Shown here piece after piece: positions 1 through 7,809 of a stretch of DNA of 64,000 nucleotides (its first letter is position 1; every line of letters starts with the position of its first letter). Position numbers and translations under genes: made by a program. The notes beneath the pieces were generated by a model. It ran no database searches, was not told where the DNA came from, and saw only the letters and a list, made by a program, of their open reading frames with translations. The DNA is from UBA1801 sp035353395 (lineage in GTDB: Bacteria; Acidobacteriota; Holophagae; Holophagales; Holophagaceae), in the NCBI GenBank assembly GCA_035353395.1, contig DAOPZL010000003.1:1-64000 (forward strand), written 5' to 3'.

Positions 1-55
1 CGTCCCCTTCGCTCATCCCACCGGCTGTTGGTCCGGTTAACTCCTTTCGTTAGGC
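1..55 (+). other. Right half of an attC recombination site (integron cassette boundary)
   Basis: The site ends in the R' core GTTAGGC at 49-55, preceded by an L' box CCGGTTAACTC at 33-43. The same L'-spacer-R' layout recurs at 666-687. The left half lies outside the window. The first cassette gene starts seven bases after the core, as is usual in integron arrays. Confidence 0.75.
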
Positions 56-61
56 CGCACC

Positions 62-532
62 ATGCTGCTCAAACTAGAAACCCTTCAAACTCCGATGAAG
101 CTCGTCTTTGAGTTGTCCGAGGAACTTAGGCATGATCCTCAACGTGTCAAGCTCACCCAAGCGTTAACTCAAAACAAAGATAAACCCCGGATGGGGCTCA
201 AAGGAAATCATGGTTTGTTCGGGTCTCCTGAATGGTGGGCGAACATCCAAGATGAAAAGATGAAGGTTGAACGCGTATCTGGAACCATTACGAGAACATA
301 CTTTGCAGGCCAAGATTCTCATGGTAATGACAATAGCTTTGATCTAAAACTTGAAAACGGCACGATCCTTCAATCTGGTATTTACGTAAATCATAAACAA
401 GACAGACACCTCTTTCGCAAAGGTGCTTTCGTCGCAATCGCCTATGCGCTTGACGAACTCAAACAGCAACCAGCCGCAAATGGTGACGTCAACTACTCAA
501 GAATCGTTATCGAATTAGCTATTTCAACCTAA
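62..532 (+). CDS. Hypothetical cassette-borne protein, 156 aa
   Basis: I do not recognise this protein. It is soluble, with no signal peptide or membrane segment, and is rich in charged residues. It lies between two attC sites, so it is the cargo of an integron gene cassette. Its base composition is clearly more AT-rich than the main genome, which supports acquisition from elsewhere. The chosen start lies six bases after the R' core; a second Met at codon 12 is possible. The middle third (GTITRTYFAGQDSHGNDNSF and onward) looks like a small beta-rich fold, but no family motif stands out. No function is assigned. Confidence 0.6.
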   Translation: MLLKLETLQTPMKLVFELSEELRHDPQRVKLTQALTQNKDKPRMGLKGNHGLFGSPEWWANIQDEKMKVERVSGTITRTYFAGQDSHGNDNSFDLKLENGTILQSGIYVNHKQDRHLFRKGAFVAIAYALDELKQQPAANGDVNYSRIVIELAIST

Positions 533-563
533 CCATGTGGCACCTTTGTTGGCAGTCCACCTG

Positions 564-687
564 GCCTAACCAATCGTTCAACCCGGACGCTGCCTCCACT
601 GGCAACCTCCTCCTCCACTCGTTCAGATTTCTGATCTCCTCCCAGCGCGCCGCAGTCGGCACCGCCGGTTAACTCCAATCGTTAGGC
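564..687 (+). other. Complete attC site between cassettes 1 and 2, 124 bp
   Basis: R'' GCCTAAC (564-570) is the exact reverse complement of R' GTTAGGC (681-687). The inner boxes L'' GTTCAACCCGG (576-586) and L' CCGGTTAAC (665-673) pair except for extra C bases in L'', which resemble the extrahelical base that sets attC strand choice. Short unpaired spacers of 5-7 bases separate the boxes on each side. The length is like that of the Vibrio VCR class of attC. This is the strongest sign that the left end of the window is an integron array. Confidence 0.85.
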
Positions 688-693
688 GCCACC

Positions 694-1137
694 ATGAAAC
701 AATCCATCGTCCATATCGCAATCGTTGTTCGGGATTATGACGAAGCTCTCGATTTCTATATCAATAAGTTGAATTTCACTCTAATTGAGGATACTTATCA
801 GCCAGAGCAAGATAAGCGTTGGGTTGTCGTAGCCCCACCAGGCTCTTCTGGCACTACCCTCCTTTTGGCAAGGGCCTCGAAACCTGAACAAATCCCATTC
901 ATTGGGGATCAAGCGGGTGGGAGAGTTTTTCTTTTTCTTAATACTGATGATTTCTGGCGTGACTATAATTCCATGAGAGCCAAAGGTATTGAATTCGTTA
1001 GGGAACCCAAAGCTGCCGATTATGGCACAGTGGCTGTATTCAAGGATCTTTACGGAAATTTGTGGGATTTGCTTCAGCTTAACCCAGATCATCCCATTGC
1101 TAAGCGAGTTGCACAAGAATCTCAACTGGGCGCCTAA
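694..1137 (+). CDS. VOC superfamily (glyoxalase/bleomycin-resistance fold) protein, 147 aa
   Basis: The protein opens with SIVHIAIVVRDYDEALDFY and later has VFKDLYGNLWDLLQ near residues 110-125. These are the typical beta-alpha-beta-beta-beta halves of a vicinal-oxygen-chelate protein, and the length fits a single two-module unit. Likely metal ligands are His7 and the Glu/Asp positions of the second half. VOC proteins include lactoylglutathione lyase-like enzymes, dioxygenases and drug-binding resistance proteins; the substrate cannot be told here. It sits in an integron cassette, starting six bases after an attC R' core, and its stop codon overlaps the next R''-like core. It is AT-rich relative to the genome. 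VOC proteins are common integron cargo. Confidence 0.85.
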   Translation: MKQSIVHIAIVVRDYDEALDFYINKLNFTLIEDTYQPEQDKRWVVVAPPGSSGTTLLLARASKPEQIPFIGDQAGGRVFLFLNTDDFWRDYNSMRAKGIEFVREPKAADYGTVAVFKDLYGNLWDLLQLNPDHPIAKRVAQESQLGA

Positions 1138-1180
1138 CCATAATACCGTTCACTTAAGCCTTGACAGGCCAATGCGCCGC
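1132..1180 (+). other. Degenerate or truncated attC site after the VOC cassette
   Basis: A consensus R'' core GCCTAAC (1132-1138) overlaps the end of the VOC gene and is followed by GTTCACTTAAGCC, which resembles an L'' box. No GTTRRRY core follows within the next 140 bases; the best relic is ATGCGCC at about 1173-1179. I read it as a decayed site. Confidence 0.45.
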
Positions 1181-1275
1181 ACCACTCCCATTTCAGAATC
1201 CTAGATCTCCTTTCTAATCATTTCAGCACTTAGATCTTCTATTTCCATTTCAGGCCCATCCATCACAGGACACTC

Positions 1276-1560
1276 ATGAAAGAACTTAATGTGGTGCAAA
1301 TATACATGAAGGTATTCGGCTGTTGCCTATTAGCTGTCTTCATTATTGCATTTATCACTGGTATTGCCTGCAACAACCCCCTGTTTGGATTTATTCTTCT
1401 ACCCATCTTAATTGCAGACATTTTTGGATATAAGACCAGTATATTCAATTTAGATTCTGGTTTTTGGTTTGGCACCATCGTTTTACTGATTTTTGTATTT
1501 ACAATTAACTTTTTTATTGTTTTATATATCAAAAATCATTCAAATTCTTCAAAGAGCTGA
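1276..1560 (+). CDS. Small integral membrane protein, 94 aa, probable cassette cargo
   Basis: I do not recognise this protein. It has two to three hydrophobic segments: about residues 11-31 (VFGCCLLAVFIIAFITGIAC), 34-50, and 64-86. It ends in a short polar tail rich in Ser and Asn. An AGGA motif five bases before the ATG can serve as a ribosome binding site. The gene is very AT-rich, unlike the genes from 1663 onward. It lies between two attC-like cores (1132 and 1638), so it is probably a third cassette whose recombination sites have decayed. Small membrane proteins of unknown role are typical of integron arrays. Confidence 0.55.
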   Translation: MKELNVVQIYMKVFGCCLLAVFIIAFITGIACNNPLFGFILLPILIADIFGYKTSIFNLDSGFWFGTIVLLIFVFTINFFIVLYIKNHSNSSKS

Positions 1561-1637
1561 ATCAACACTGACTGCCATTTCTATTACCAATGCTCTTACC
1601 AGCACTTTCCCACCATTTCGGCAAAGATTGCGGTACG

Positions 1638-1644
1638 GCCTAAC
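1638..1644 (+). other. Isolated attC core-like heptamer (GCCTAAC)
   Basis: A single R''-type core with no partner core in the next 200 bases. It marks the point where composition changes from AT-rich to GC-rich and may be the right edge of the cassette array. A chance match is possible. Confidence 0.35.
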
Positions 1645-1662
1645 TAGGCACTCGGGCTCCCC

Positions 1663-2157
1663 ATGACCACCCCCATGAACACCTATCTTCGAATCTTTGG
1701 ATCAGGCCCTTTGGGGGTCCTCCTGACGGCATGCCTTCTTTGTCTTGTCGTCTGGCTGCAAGGGCACTTCCCCTCCGGCACTCTTGGCCTTCCGGCGACC
1801 CTACGCTACCTGTTCCTCATCGTGGCCGGTGCAGGAAACCTGGCGGGAATTCTCTGGTCCTTCCGATCCCTGCCGGTTGCTCAACGTGGTCGCGGCCTAT
1901 GCACGCAGGGCGCCTATCGCTGGGTGCGTCACCCTCTGTACGCCTCTTTCATCTCCGTGGGCGCCCCGGGACTTGCCATCTTCCTCAACCACTGGGTCGG
2001 CCTGCTTTGGGTTGTGCCGCTTCATTTCATGTGGCACTTGGTCATTTCGATCGAGGAACGGTCCATGGTCGCTCAGTTTGGCCAAGATTACTTGACCTAC
2101 GCCAGTCATACGGGTCGTTTCATACCGCGTCTCTTCCGATTCCATGATCGTGCCTGA
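1663..2157 (+). CDS. Isoprenylcysteine carboxyl methyltransferase-like membrane methyltransferase, 164 aa
   Basis: An inner-membrane protein with about four hydrophobic segments (roughly 14-33, 47-65, 95-115 and 117-130). It carries the ICMT/PEMT-type signature GAYRWVRHPLYAS at 83-95, an EE pair at 131-132 and the C-terminal pattern FGxxYxxYxxxTGRFIPR at 139-156. In this superfamily the RHP-Y and EE elements bind S-adenosylmethionine. Bacterial members are broad and mostly uncharacterised, methylating small lipophilic or thiol substrates. A second Met at codon 5 is an alternative start. The gene follows the cassette array with no attC R' site before it and is GC-rich, so it may be the first resident chromosomal gene. 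Confidence 0.75.
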   Translation: MTTPMNTYLRIFGSGPLGVLLTACLLCLVVWLQGHFPSGTLGLPATLRYLFLIVAGAGNLAGILWSFRSLPVAQRGRGLCTQGAYRWVRHPLYASFISVGAPGLAIFLNHWVGLLWVVPLHFMWHLVISIEERSMVAQFGQDYLTYASHTGRFIPRLFRFHDRA

Positions 2158-2314
2158 CCGACCGCAGACCTGGGCGTTGCCTCTTCGAGCCGCTTCGCCC
2201 ACGATCATCCTGGAGTTCTCGCCTCCTCTCCCCGAACCGCTTCGACCCCGCCGACCGATTCCAACCGCTGGGCCGTGACTGGATCCATTCACTCTTGCAA
2301 GGAGATCTACCACA

Positions 2315-3061
2315 GTGGACATTCCACGTATCTTCAACATCACCGAAAGCGCTCACCGCATCCATAATCCGTTCACGCCCGAAAAGCTCGCCACTCTCGG
2401 CGCGGCGCTGCGCCTGGAAGCGGGGGCTCGCGTGCTCGACCTCGGCAGCGGTTCGGGAGAGATGCTGTGCACCTGGGCACGCGATCACGGAATCGTGGGC
2501 ACCGGCATCGACATGAGCCAGTTGTTCACCGAGCAGGCCCACCTCCGCGCTGAAGAACTCGGCGTCACCGGTCGAGTCAAGTTCATCCATGGCGATGCCA
2601 CCGGCTACGTCTCGGACGACAAGGCTGATGTGGCCGCCTGTGTCGGCGCCACCTGGATCGGCGGAGGGGTCGCCGGCACCATCGAGCTTCTGGCGCGGAG
2701 CCTGCGCCCCGGAGGGATCATCCTCATCGGCGAGCCCTACTGGCGACAGTTGCCGCCGACGGAGGAGGCCGCCAAGGGGTGTCTTGCCCATTCGACCTCC
2801 GACTTCCTCCTGCTTCCAGGACTTCTCGCGTCTTTCGGGCCCCTCGGCTGGGACGTCGTTGAAATGGTCCTGGCCGACCAGGATGGCTGGGACAGATACG
2901 AGGCGGCCAAGTGGCTCACCATGCGCCGATGGCTCGAGGCGAATCCTGACGACGAGTTCGCGAAAGAGGTTCGAGCCAGACTGACCTCGGAGCCCGAGCG
3001 CTACGCAGCCTACACGCGCGAGTACCTGGGCTGGGGGGTATTCGCGCTGATGCGGCGATGA
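2315..3061 (+). CDS. Class I SAM-dependent methyltransferase, 248 aa
   Basis: A soluble Rossmann-fold methyltransferase. Motif I is VLDLGSGSGE at about 40-49. An acidic ribose-binding position lies in GTGIDMS near 63-69, GDA at 93-95 is the adenine-side loop, and LRPGG at 130-134 is the post-II/III motif. The closing segment with EYLGWGVFALMRR resembles UbiE/Tam-like enzymes annotated only as class I methyltransferases, so the substrate is unknown. It starts with GTG, chosen because AAGGAG lies at 2299-2304 with a 10-base spacing and because the next Met is far inside the fold. It is not obviously co-transcribed with neighbours. Confidence 0.85.
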   Translation: MDIPRIFNITESAHRIHNPFTPEKLATLGAALRLEAGARVLDLGSGSGEMLCTWARDHGIVGTGIDMSQLFTEQAHLRAEELGVTGRVKFIHGDATGYVSDDKADVAACVGATWIGGGVAGTIELLARSLRPGGIILIGEPYWRQLPPTEEAAKGCLAHSTSDFLLLPGLLASFGPLGWDVVEMVLADQDGWDRYEAAKWLTMRRWLEANPDDEFAKEVRARLTSEPERYAAYTREYLGWGVFALMRR

Positions 3062-3237
3062 GCCCAGCCTCCCGCTCCACCCGGACCGGGGTGCCTCGAT
3101 TGCCGAAAGTCCGACACTGCGACTCCCCAAGCATCGCCCACTCGTTTCCTCCTTTCCAGGCACCCTGTTTTCACGTGCTTGTCCATGTTCTTGCGACAGG
3201 CTGCCACTTGCCCTTCACCCATCCTGTCGAGCCGCCC

Positions 3238-3525
3238 ATGAAAGTCATCGCTCTTGAAATCGAAAGGCCCGATGCCGCCAGCGAGGATTTCCAGCCCCAC
3301 CTCGAGGCCGAGGCTCGGCACGTCTGGAACCTCCAGCAGCAAGGGGTGGTCCGCGAAGCCCACTTCCGTGCAGACCAGCATACGGCTGTCCTGGTCCTCG
3401 AGTGCGACAGCCTGGCGCAGGCCAGGGAGTTGACCGATGCATTTCCCCTTGTGCGCGAAGGGCTGATCCGTTTCGATCTCGTTCCGTTGGTTCCCTACTC
3501 GGGTTTCTCTCGCCTCTTCAAATGA
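3238..3525 (+). CDS. Small YciI/muconolactone-isomerase-like protein, 95 aa
   Basis: The short protein begins MKVIALEIE and contains HLEAEARHVWNLQQQGVVRE, then FRAD, AVLVLECDS, and a C-terminal PLVPYSGFSRLF. This pattern matches small dimeric alpha/beta-barrel proteins of the YciI/muconolactone isomerase type. The N-terminal beta strand, the helix with His and Trp, and the ending PLxPYxGFxRLF are typical. No catalytic role can be assigned. The ATG at 3238 is chosen because upstream in-frame codons show no protein-like composition. Confidence 0.65.
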   Translation: MKVIALEIERPDAASEDFQPHLEAEARHVWNLQQQGVVREAHFRADQHTAVLVLECDSLAQARELTDAFPLVREGLIRFDLVPLVPYSGFSRLFK

Positions 3526-3635
3526 ACCAGCCCGCCGCCTGCCCGTGCGGAGCGCCGCGGCCCGGGGCCCTGTCGGGCCGCCGGGGCTATCATGCTTGGC
3601 AGGGGGCCCGTCGGGTGGGCCGCCGGGGAGGTCCC

Positions 3636-4163
3636 ATGGGCTCTGGCATGCGTCGTCTGGGGATGGTCGCCCTGGTCTCGTTCGGGATCGTGGGCTGTGC
3701 GCCCGTGATCCCGGTCTTCCAGGCGGAAGGCGCGCCGCAGGCGGCCGCGTCCGACGCGCAGGGCGCGCTCCTCGCCAACGACGGCAGCAGCCACATCTGG
3801 ATCCTGGCCCTCGATGGACAACGGCAGGGCGTGCCTGCGCACGGACGCTACCGGCTGGCGCCGGGGCGCCACAAGGTCCGGATCCAGTACTACTGGACGC
3901 GAGGGAACTTGGCCTGGACGGGCAACGAGGTGGTCGACTACGCCTTCGACGCGAAGCCGGGCGCTTCCCTGCGGATCGCCTGCGAACACGCCGAGGAACC
4001 TCGGCGCAACTCGGAACCTCACTACAAGGGGACGTGGAGATTCTGGATCGAGGACGCCGCCACCCGCGAGGTCGTGGTTTCCGGGGAGACCGGTCCGATC
4101 GTGACCCGGGAGGCGACGGGGGAGATCATGGAGCCCTTCTTCTTCCCGTTGGACTGGGACTGA
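3636..4163 (+). CDS. Putative lipoprotein, 175 aa
   Basis: The N-terminus has a short basic stretch (MRRLG), a hydrophobic segment and a lipobox IVGC with Cys21, so it should be exported and lipid-anchored. The mature part has beta-rich sequence with HIWILALDGQ, YRLAPGRHKVRIQYYW and a later WRFWIED segment. This recalls small lipoproteins that carry a PEGA-like motif where a ligand or surface is displayed. Function is unknown. The start ATG follows a GGAG at 3626-3629. It stands alone, convergent with the racemase gene downstream. Confidence 0.65.
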   Translation: MGSGMRRLGMVALVSFGIVGCAPVIPVFQAEGAPQAAASDAQGALLANDGSSHIWILALDGQRQGVPAHGRYRLAPGRHKVRIQYYWTRGNLAWTGNEVVDYAFDAKPGASLRIACEHAEEPRRNSEPHYKGTWRFWIEDAATREVVVSGETGPIVTREATGEIMEPFFFPLDWD

Positions 4164-4235
4164 GCCGGCATCGGGCCCGGCGAGCCGGTCCCCTGCCCTG
4201 TCCGGAGGCAGGCCCGGGGACGGCTTGTCCGGAAA

Positions 4236-4265
4236 GGCAGGGCTGAAGGGAGCCTCAGCCCTGCC
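4236..4265. terminator. Perfect 11-bp inverted repeat between convergent genes
   Basis: GGCAGGGCTGA (4236-4246) and TCAGCCCTGCC (4255-4265) pair fully around an 8-base loop. The repeat lies between the convergent lipoprotein and racemase genes and includes the racemase stop codon. No U-run follows on either strand, so it may act as a hairpin barrier rather than a classical terminator. Confidence 0.5.
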
Positions 4266-5709
4266 TCGCCAGCTCCACGCACTTGCGGGCCAGGATTTCG
4301 GTGGGGTCAACGACGGCCACGTGCCTCCCGGCCACGAGGCAGTCGTCCGACTGGGCCATGATGAGGGGGAGTTCCGTGCAGCCCAGGATGGCGACCGTGG
4401 CCCCCTTGTCCCGCACGAGATGCTCCAGCGCCGCGCGGAGGTCCTCCTCGCACTTCCCCGTCGTGAACCCGGACTTGACGCCGGAAGCGCCGTAGATCGC
4501 CTCCATGACCCGCCGCTGGTAGGGCTCGTCCGGGGTGGAGAGGTGGAGGCCGTGCTGCTCGGCGATCTCCTGGTAGATCCGGCTCTTCACGGTCCCGTCC
4601 GTGGCGAGCAGGCCGACCTCCTTCGCCTCGGGGTGATGCCGCTGGATGTACTGGATGGTCTCGAAGAGCATGTTGACGATGGGGATGCGGAGGTGGGGCT
4701 GGATGCGTTCCACGAACGCATGGGCGGTGTTGCAGGGGATCGCGATCATGTCCGCGTCGGCGCTCTCCAGTTTCTTGCAGGCCGCGTAGAGCGCGAGGGT
4801 CGGGTCGGCGCCGTCGGCCACGAGATTCGCTGTGCGGTCCGGGATCTGGGGATTCTGCTCGACGACGAGCTTGATGTGCTCCTGGTCCGTGCGGGCGGGG
4901 GTGTTCCGGACGATCTTGTCCAGGAAGTTCACCGTGGCCGCGGGGCCCACACCCCCGACGACCCCGACCTTGCGGATCTTCTCGGCCTGCGTGAACTCCA
5001 TGTCGAGGGCGTACTGGACGTAGGCCAGGTTGCAGTCGATGACGGGGACGCCGACGTCCCCGAGGGAAGCCAGCACCACGGGGATCTCGGTGAACCCCGG
5101 CAGGATCAGGTCCGCGCCCTGCTCCACCAGGTCCCGGCAGCACCGCTTCAGCAGGATGATGGCGTCCCCCTCCAGCCGGCCCGACTTCAGCCCGGAGGGG
5201 CCGTAGATCGCCGGCATGAGGAAGTCGTTCTGGAGCCCCGGACGCGGGTGGACCACTTCGTACTTGGCGGGGTCGAAGTTCCGCTCGAAGAGTCCGTCGC
5301 GGCGCACGTAGTCGGAGGTGAGCACGCCGAGGCGGCGGGCCGCCGGGTGGCGCTTCTCCACGTGGCGGCGGATCGCCGCCAGGAGGTCCACGATCGGCAG
5401 GGAGAGTTCGGCCTTGAGTTCGTCCAGGAAGGTCTGGCTGATGAAGCATGGCAGGAGCGCGGCATCCATCCGGCGCTCCTGGAACGAACGGAGCATGTCG
5501 AAGACGTAGAACTTCCTCGCGGACTGGCTCGCGCCGGCGGCGCCCGTGATGATGGACTCGGGGAACGGGTGCTGCTCGAGGATCGCGTCCCGCTGCCGCT
5601 CGCCATCGACGGCCAGGGAGGTCTTCATGAGCTTGTTGAACACGTCGGCGCCCGCCAGGGCGCTCAGGCCGCCCACGATGCCGAAGGAAGGATGCTTGGA
5701 ACGGTTCAT
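4255..5709 (-). CDS. Tandem-domain aspartate/glutamate (amino acid) racemase, 484 aa
   Basis: The protein contains two consecutive Asp/Glu-racemase domains, residues 1-240 and 245-484, about twice the usual 230-aa length of the family. These PLP-independent enzymes use two cysteines to remove and re-add the alpha proton. The C-terminal domain keeps both: Cys326 in PCNTAH and Cys444 in GCTELPLI. The N-terminal domain keeps one (Cys88, LLPCFISQ) but has Gly205 (LPGFTEIP) where the second should be, so it is probably not a racemase on its own. The start at 5709 follows GAGGTG with a seven-base spacing. It is the last gene of the peptide/D-amino-acid operon and probably interconverts D- and L-Asp or Glu. 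Confidence 0.85.
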   Translation of the reverse strand: MNRSKHPSFGIVGGLSALAGADVFNKLMKTSLAVDGERQRDAILEQHPFPESIITGAAGASQSARKFYVFDMLRSFQERRMDAALLPCFISQTFLDELKAELSLPIVDLLAAIRRHVEKRHPAARRLGVLTSDYVRRDGLFERNFDPAKYEVVHPRPGLQNDFLMPAIYGPSGLKSGRLEGDAIILLKRCCRDLVEQGADLILPGFTEIPVVLASLGDVGVPVIDCNLAYVQYALDMEFTQAEKIRKVGVVGGVGPAATVNFLDKIVRNTPARTDQEHIKLVVEQNPQIPDRTANLVADGADPTLALYAACKKLESADADMIAIPCNTAHAFVERIQPHLRIPIVNMLFETIQYIQRHHPEAKEVGLLATDGTVKSRIYQEIAEQHGLHLSTPDEPYQRRVMEAIYGASGVKSGFTTGKCEEDLRAALEHLVRDKGATVAILGCTELPLIMAQSDDCLVAGRHVAVVDPTEILARKCVELARQG

Positions 5710-5804
5710 CTTGAACACCTCGAATCCATTGTCGCCCCGCTGGGCTGAAACGGGGGGCGCCGGCCGCGCCGGCCGCGGTTCCTGGAAGCGCCGCCTCGGT
5801 GCGG

Positions 5805-7031
5805 TCACCGGCGCGGATCCCGTCCGGGGACCCCGTCCAGCAGGTGGTCCACCGCGTCCACGATCCGGGAACCCTTGCGATACACCCTCGGGACTCTCCG
5901 GCTCACGCCGCTGAGCAGCTCGTGCCGGTTCGTGTCCACCCAGGCCGCCACGTCGTTGACCGGGATCCGGTCCTCTCCGGAGGATCCGAAGAGCAGCACT
6001 TCGTCCTCGACCCTGGCCTCCGGGATGTCCGTGAGGTCCACCATGCACTGGTCCATGCAGATGATCCCGACGACGGGGGCGAGCTTCCCGTGCAGGCCCA
6101 CCCTCCCCTTCCCGGACAGGCTCCTCGAATAGCCGTCGGAATACCCCACCGACAGCGTGCCGATGCGGCTCGCCCGGGGGGCGACGAACGCGGGCTCGTA
6201 GCCCACCCACTCCCCTTCCGCCACCTCCGCGATCCGGGTGATCCGGGTCTTCAGGGTCATCGCCGGCTCCAGGTGGATCCTGTCCGCGAACAGCCCTGTC
6301 GTCGTGACCCCGAAGAGGAAGCCGCCGAGCCTCACCATGTCCAGGTCGAAGCCGGGATAGAGCACCATCCCGTTGCTGTCGCTGACGTGCTTCACGGGGA
6401 TCCGGACCCCCTCGGACTCGAGGTGGCCGACGAGCGCCATGAACAGGTCGAACTGGGCCAGGTCGGTTTCCCGGCTGGCCAGGGCCAGGTGCGTGTAGAG
6501 GCCTTCCACCTGGATCCCGGGCAGGCGGCTGATCCGGACGATCGTCTCCACGGTTCCCGGCCCCGGCTTCATCCCGAGCCGGTTCAGGCCGGTGTCGATC
6601 TTGAGGTGGATCCGCGCGCGTTCCCCCGTCCGGCCCGCCAGGTCGGACAGGGATTGGGCCTGCCCGAGGCCGAAGACCGTGAGGGTGATCCGGTGTTCCA
6701 GGCCTCCGGCCAGCTGGGCGTCCGGCGTGTAGCCCATCACCAGGATGGGCACCTCCGGGAAATGGGCGCGGAGTTCCAGGGCCTCCGACAGGCGGGCGAC
6801 GGTGAGGAGATCCACCTGGTCCTCGATCAGCTCCCGGGCGACCCGGACCGCGCCGTGGCCGTAGGCGTCCGCCTTCACCACGCCCGCGATCCGGGTGCCC
6901 CGGGGAATGATCCTCCGGGCTTCTGCCAGGTTGTGCGCGATGCAGTCGAGATCGATCTCCGCCCAGGTGCTCCCCATCTTCCCCATGCCTGGATCGTCGT
7001 TCATGCCGCGGGCCCCGTCATGGCCGTCCAC
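5805..7031 (-). CDS. alr: Alanine racemase, 408 aa
   Basis: A fold-type III PLP enzyme. The PLP lysine is in VVKADAYGHG (Lys53 from the GTG start) and the second catalytic base is in VGYEPAF (Tyr278). GYSDGYSR and MDQCMVDLTD follow as expected. The reaction is L-Ala to D-Ala and back; in this setting a catabolic role converting D-Ala from imported peptides is more likely than wall synthesis. The GTG at 7031 lies three bases after the upstream stop; an ATG at 7004 is an equally plausible start. No signal peptide, so cytoplasmic. It sits in the operon between the PuuD-type hydrolase and the Asp/Glu racemase. Confidence 0.92.
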   Translation of the reverse strand: MDGHDGARGMNDDPGMGKMGSTWAEIDLDCIAHNLAEARRIIPRGTRIAGVVKADAYGHGAVRVARELIEDQVDLLTVARLSEALELRAHFPEVPILVMGYTPDAQLAGGLEHRITLTVFGLGQAQSLSDLAGRTGERARIHLKIDTGLNRLGMKPGPGTVETIVRISRLPGIQVEGLYTHLALASRETDLAQFDLFMALVGHLESEGVRIPVKHVSDSNGMVLYPGFDLDMVRLGGFLFGVTTTGLFADRIHLEPAMTLKTRITRIAEVAEGEWVGYEPAFVAPRASRIGTLSVGYSDGYSRSLSGKGRVGLHGKLAPVVGIICMDQCMVDLTDIPEARVEDEVLLFGSSGEDRIPVNDVAAWVDTNRHELLSGVSRRVPRVYRKGSRIVDAVDHLLDGVPGRDPRR

Positions 7032-7034
7032 GGG

Positions 7035-7760
7035 TCACGCCCGGTAGGCCGCCGCGGCCTCGACGAAGCTGCGGAAGAGCTTCAGGAACTCCGGATAGCG
7101 CCGGGTCAGGCACTCCGGGTGCCACTGGACCCCCAGGAGGAACCTCCCGTCCTCGCCCTCGATGGATTCGACGATGTGGTCCCTGGAGACCGCGCCCACC
7201 TGGAGGTGCGCGCCGAGGGTCTTGACGGCCTGGTGGTGGAACGAGTTCACGTGGATCGTCCCGGCGCCCATGATCCCCGCCAGCCGGCTGCCGGCCGCCA
7301 CGTCCACGGAGTGGTACAGCTCCTCCTCGGGCATCTCGCCGGGATAGTGCCCGAAGGCGCCCGGGACCTGCACGTTGAGGTCCTGGTAGAGGGTGCCGCC
7401 CAGGCCGACGTTGATGAGCTGGCTGCCCCGGCAGATGCCGAAAATGGGCATCCGCCTCTCGTAGGCCTTCCTGAAGAGGCCGAGTTCGTAGTCGTCCTTG
7501 TAGGGCGCCAGTCCGTTCACCTCCTTCAGGGGTTCCTCGCCGTAGCAGGCCGGATGGATGTCCGCGCCCCCCGTGAACAGGATCCCGTCCAGCAGGTCGA
7601 GGTACGCGTCGCGGTCCGCGTCCTCGGCGACGGTCGGGACCGGGACCGGCAGGCCCCCGGCCTCGAACACGGAGCGCACGTAGTCCGTGACGACGACGCA
7701 GTAGACCCGTCTTTCCCGCTCGTACGTGGTCAGTCCGATGATCGGTTTCCTCTGTTTCAT
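7035..7760 (-). CDS. Gamma-glutamyl-gamma-aminobutyrate hydrolase family (class I amidotransferase-like), 241 aa
   Basis: A peptidase C26 / PuuD-type protein with a class I glutamine-amidotransferase triad: Cys110 in FGICRGSQLINV, and His213 and Glu215 in GVQWHPE. FTGGADIHP near 62-70 is typical of the PuuD branch. Family members cleave gamma-glutamyl amide bonds such as gamma-Glu-GABA. The absence of a synthetase partner argues for a stand-alone hydrolase. Its place in an operon of D- and iso-peptide hydrolases suggests that it cleaves imported gamma-glutamyl compounds. No signal peptide is seen. It is nearly contiguous with alr and separated from the beta-aspartyl peptidase gene by about 50 bases. 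Confidence 0.9.
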   Translation of the reverse strand: MKQRKPIIGLTTYERERRVYCVVVTDYVRSVFEAGGLPVPVPTVAEDADRDAYLDLLDGILFTGGADIHPACYGEEPLKEVNGLAPYKDDYELGLFRKAYERRMPIFGICRGSQLINVGLGGTLYQDLNVQVPGAFGHYPGEMPEEELYHSVDVAAGSRLAGIMGAGTIHVNSFHHQAVKTLGAHLQVGAVSRDHIVESIEGEDGRFLLGVQWHPECLTRRYPEFLKLFRSFVEAAAAYRA

Positions 7761-7809
7761 GCCGGTTCCGTTCCCTTCAAGAAAAACGATTCGATGCCCG
7801 GAGCGGGCC

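Noticed and set aside
4225..5748. Long open frame on the plus strand opposite the Asp/Glu racemase gene
   Set aside because: Its composition is typical of an antisense shadow in high-GC DNA (His/Asp/Val/Leu-rich, no known motifs), while the minus strand reads a clear racemase.
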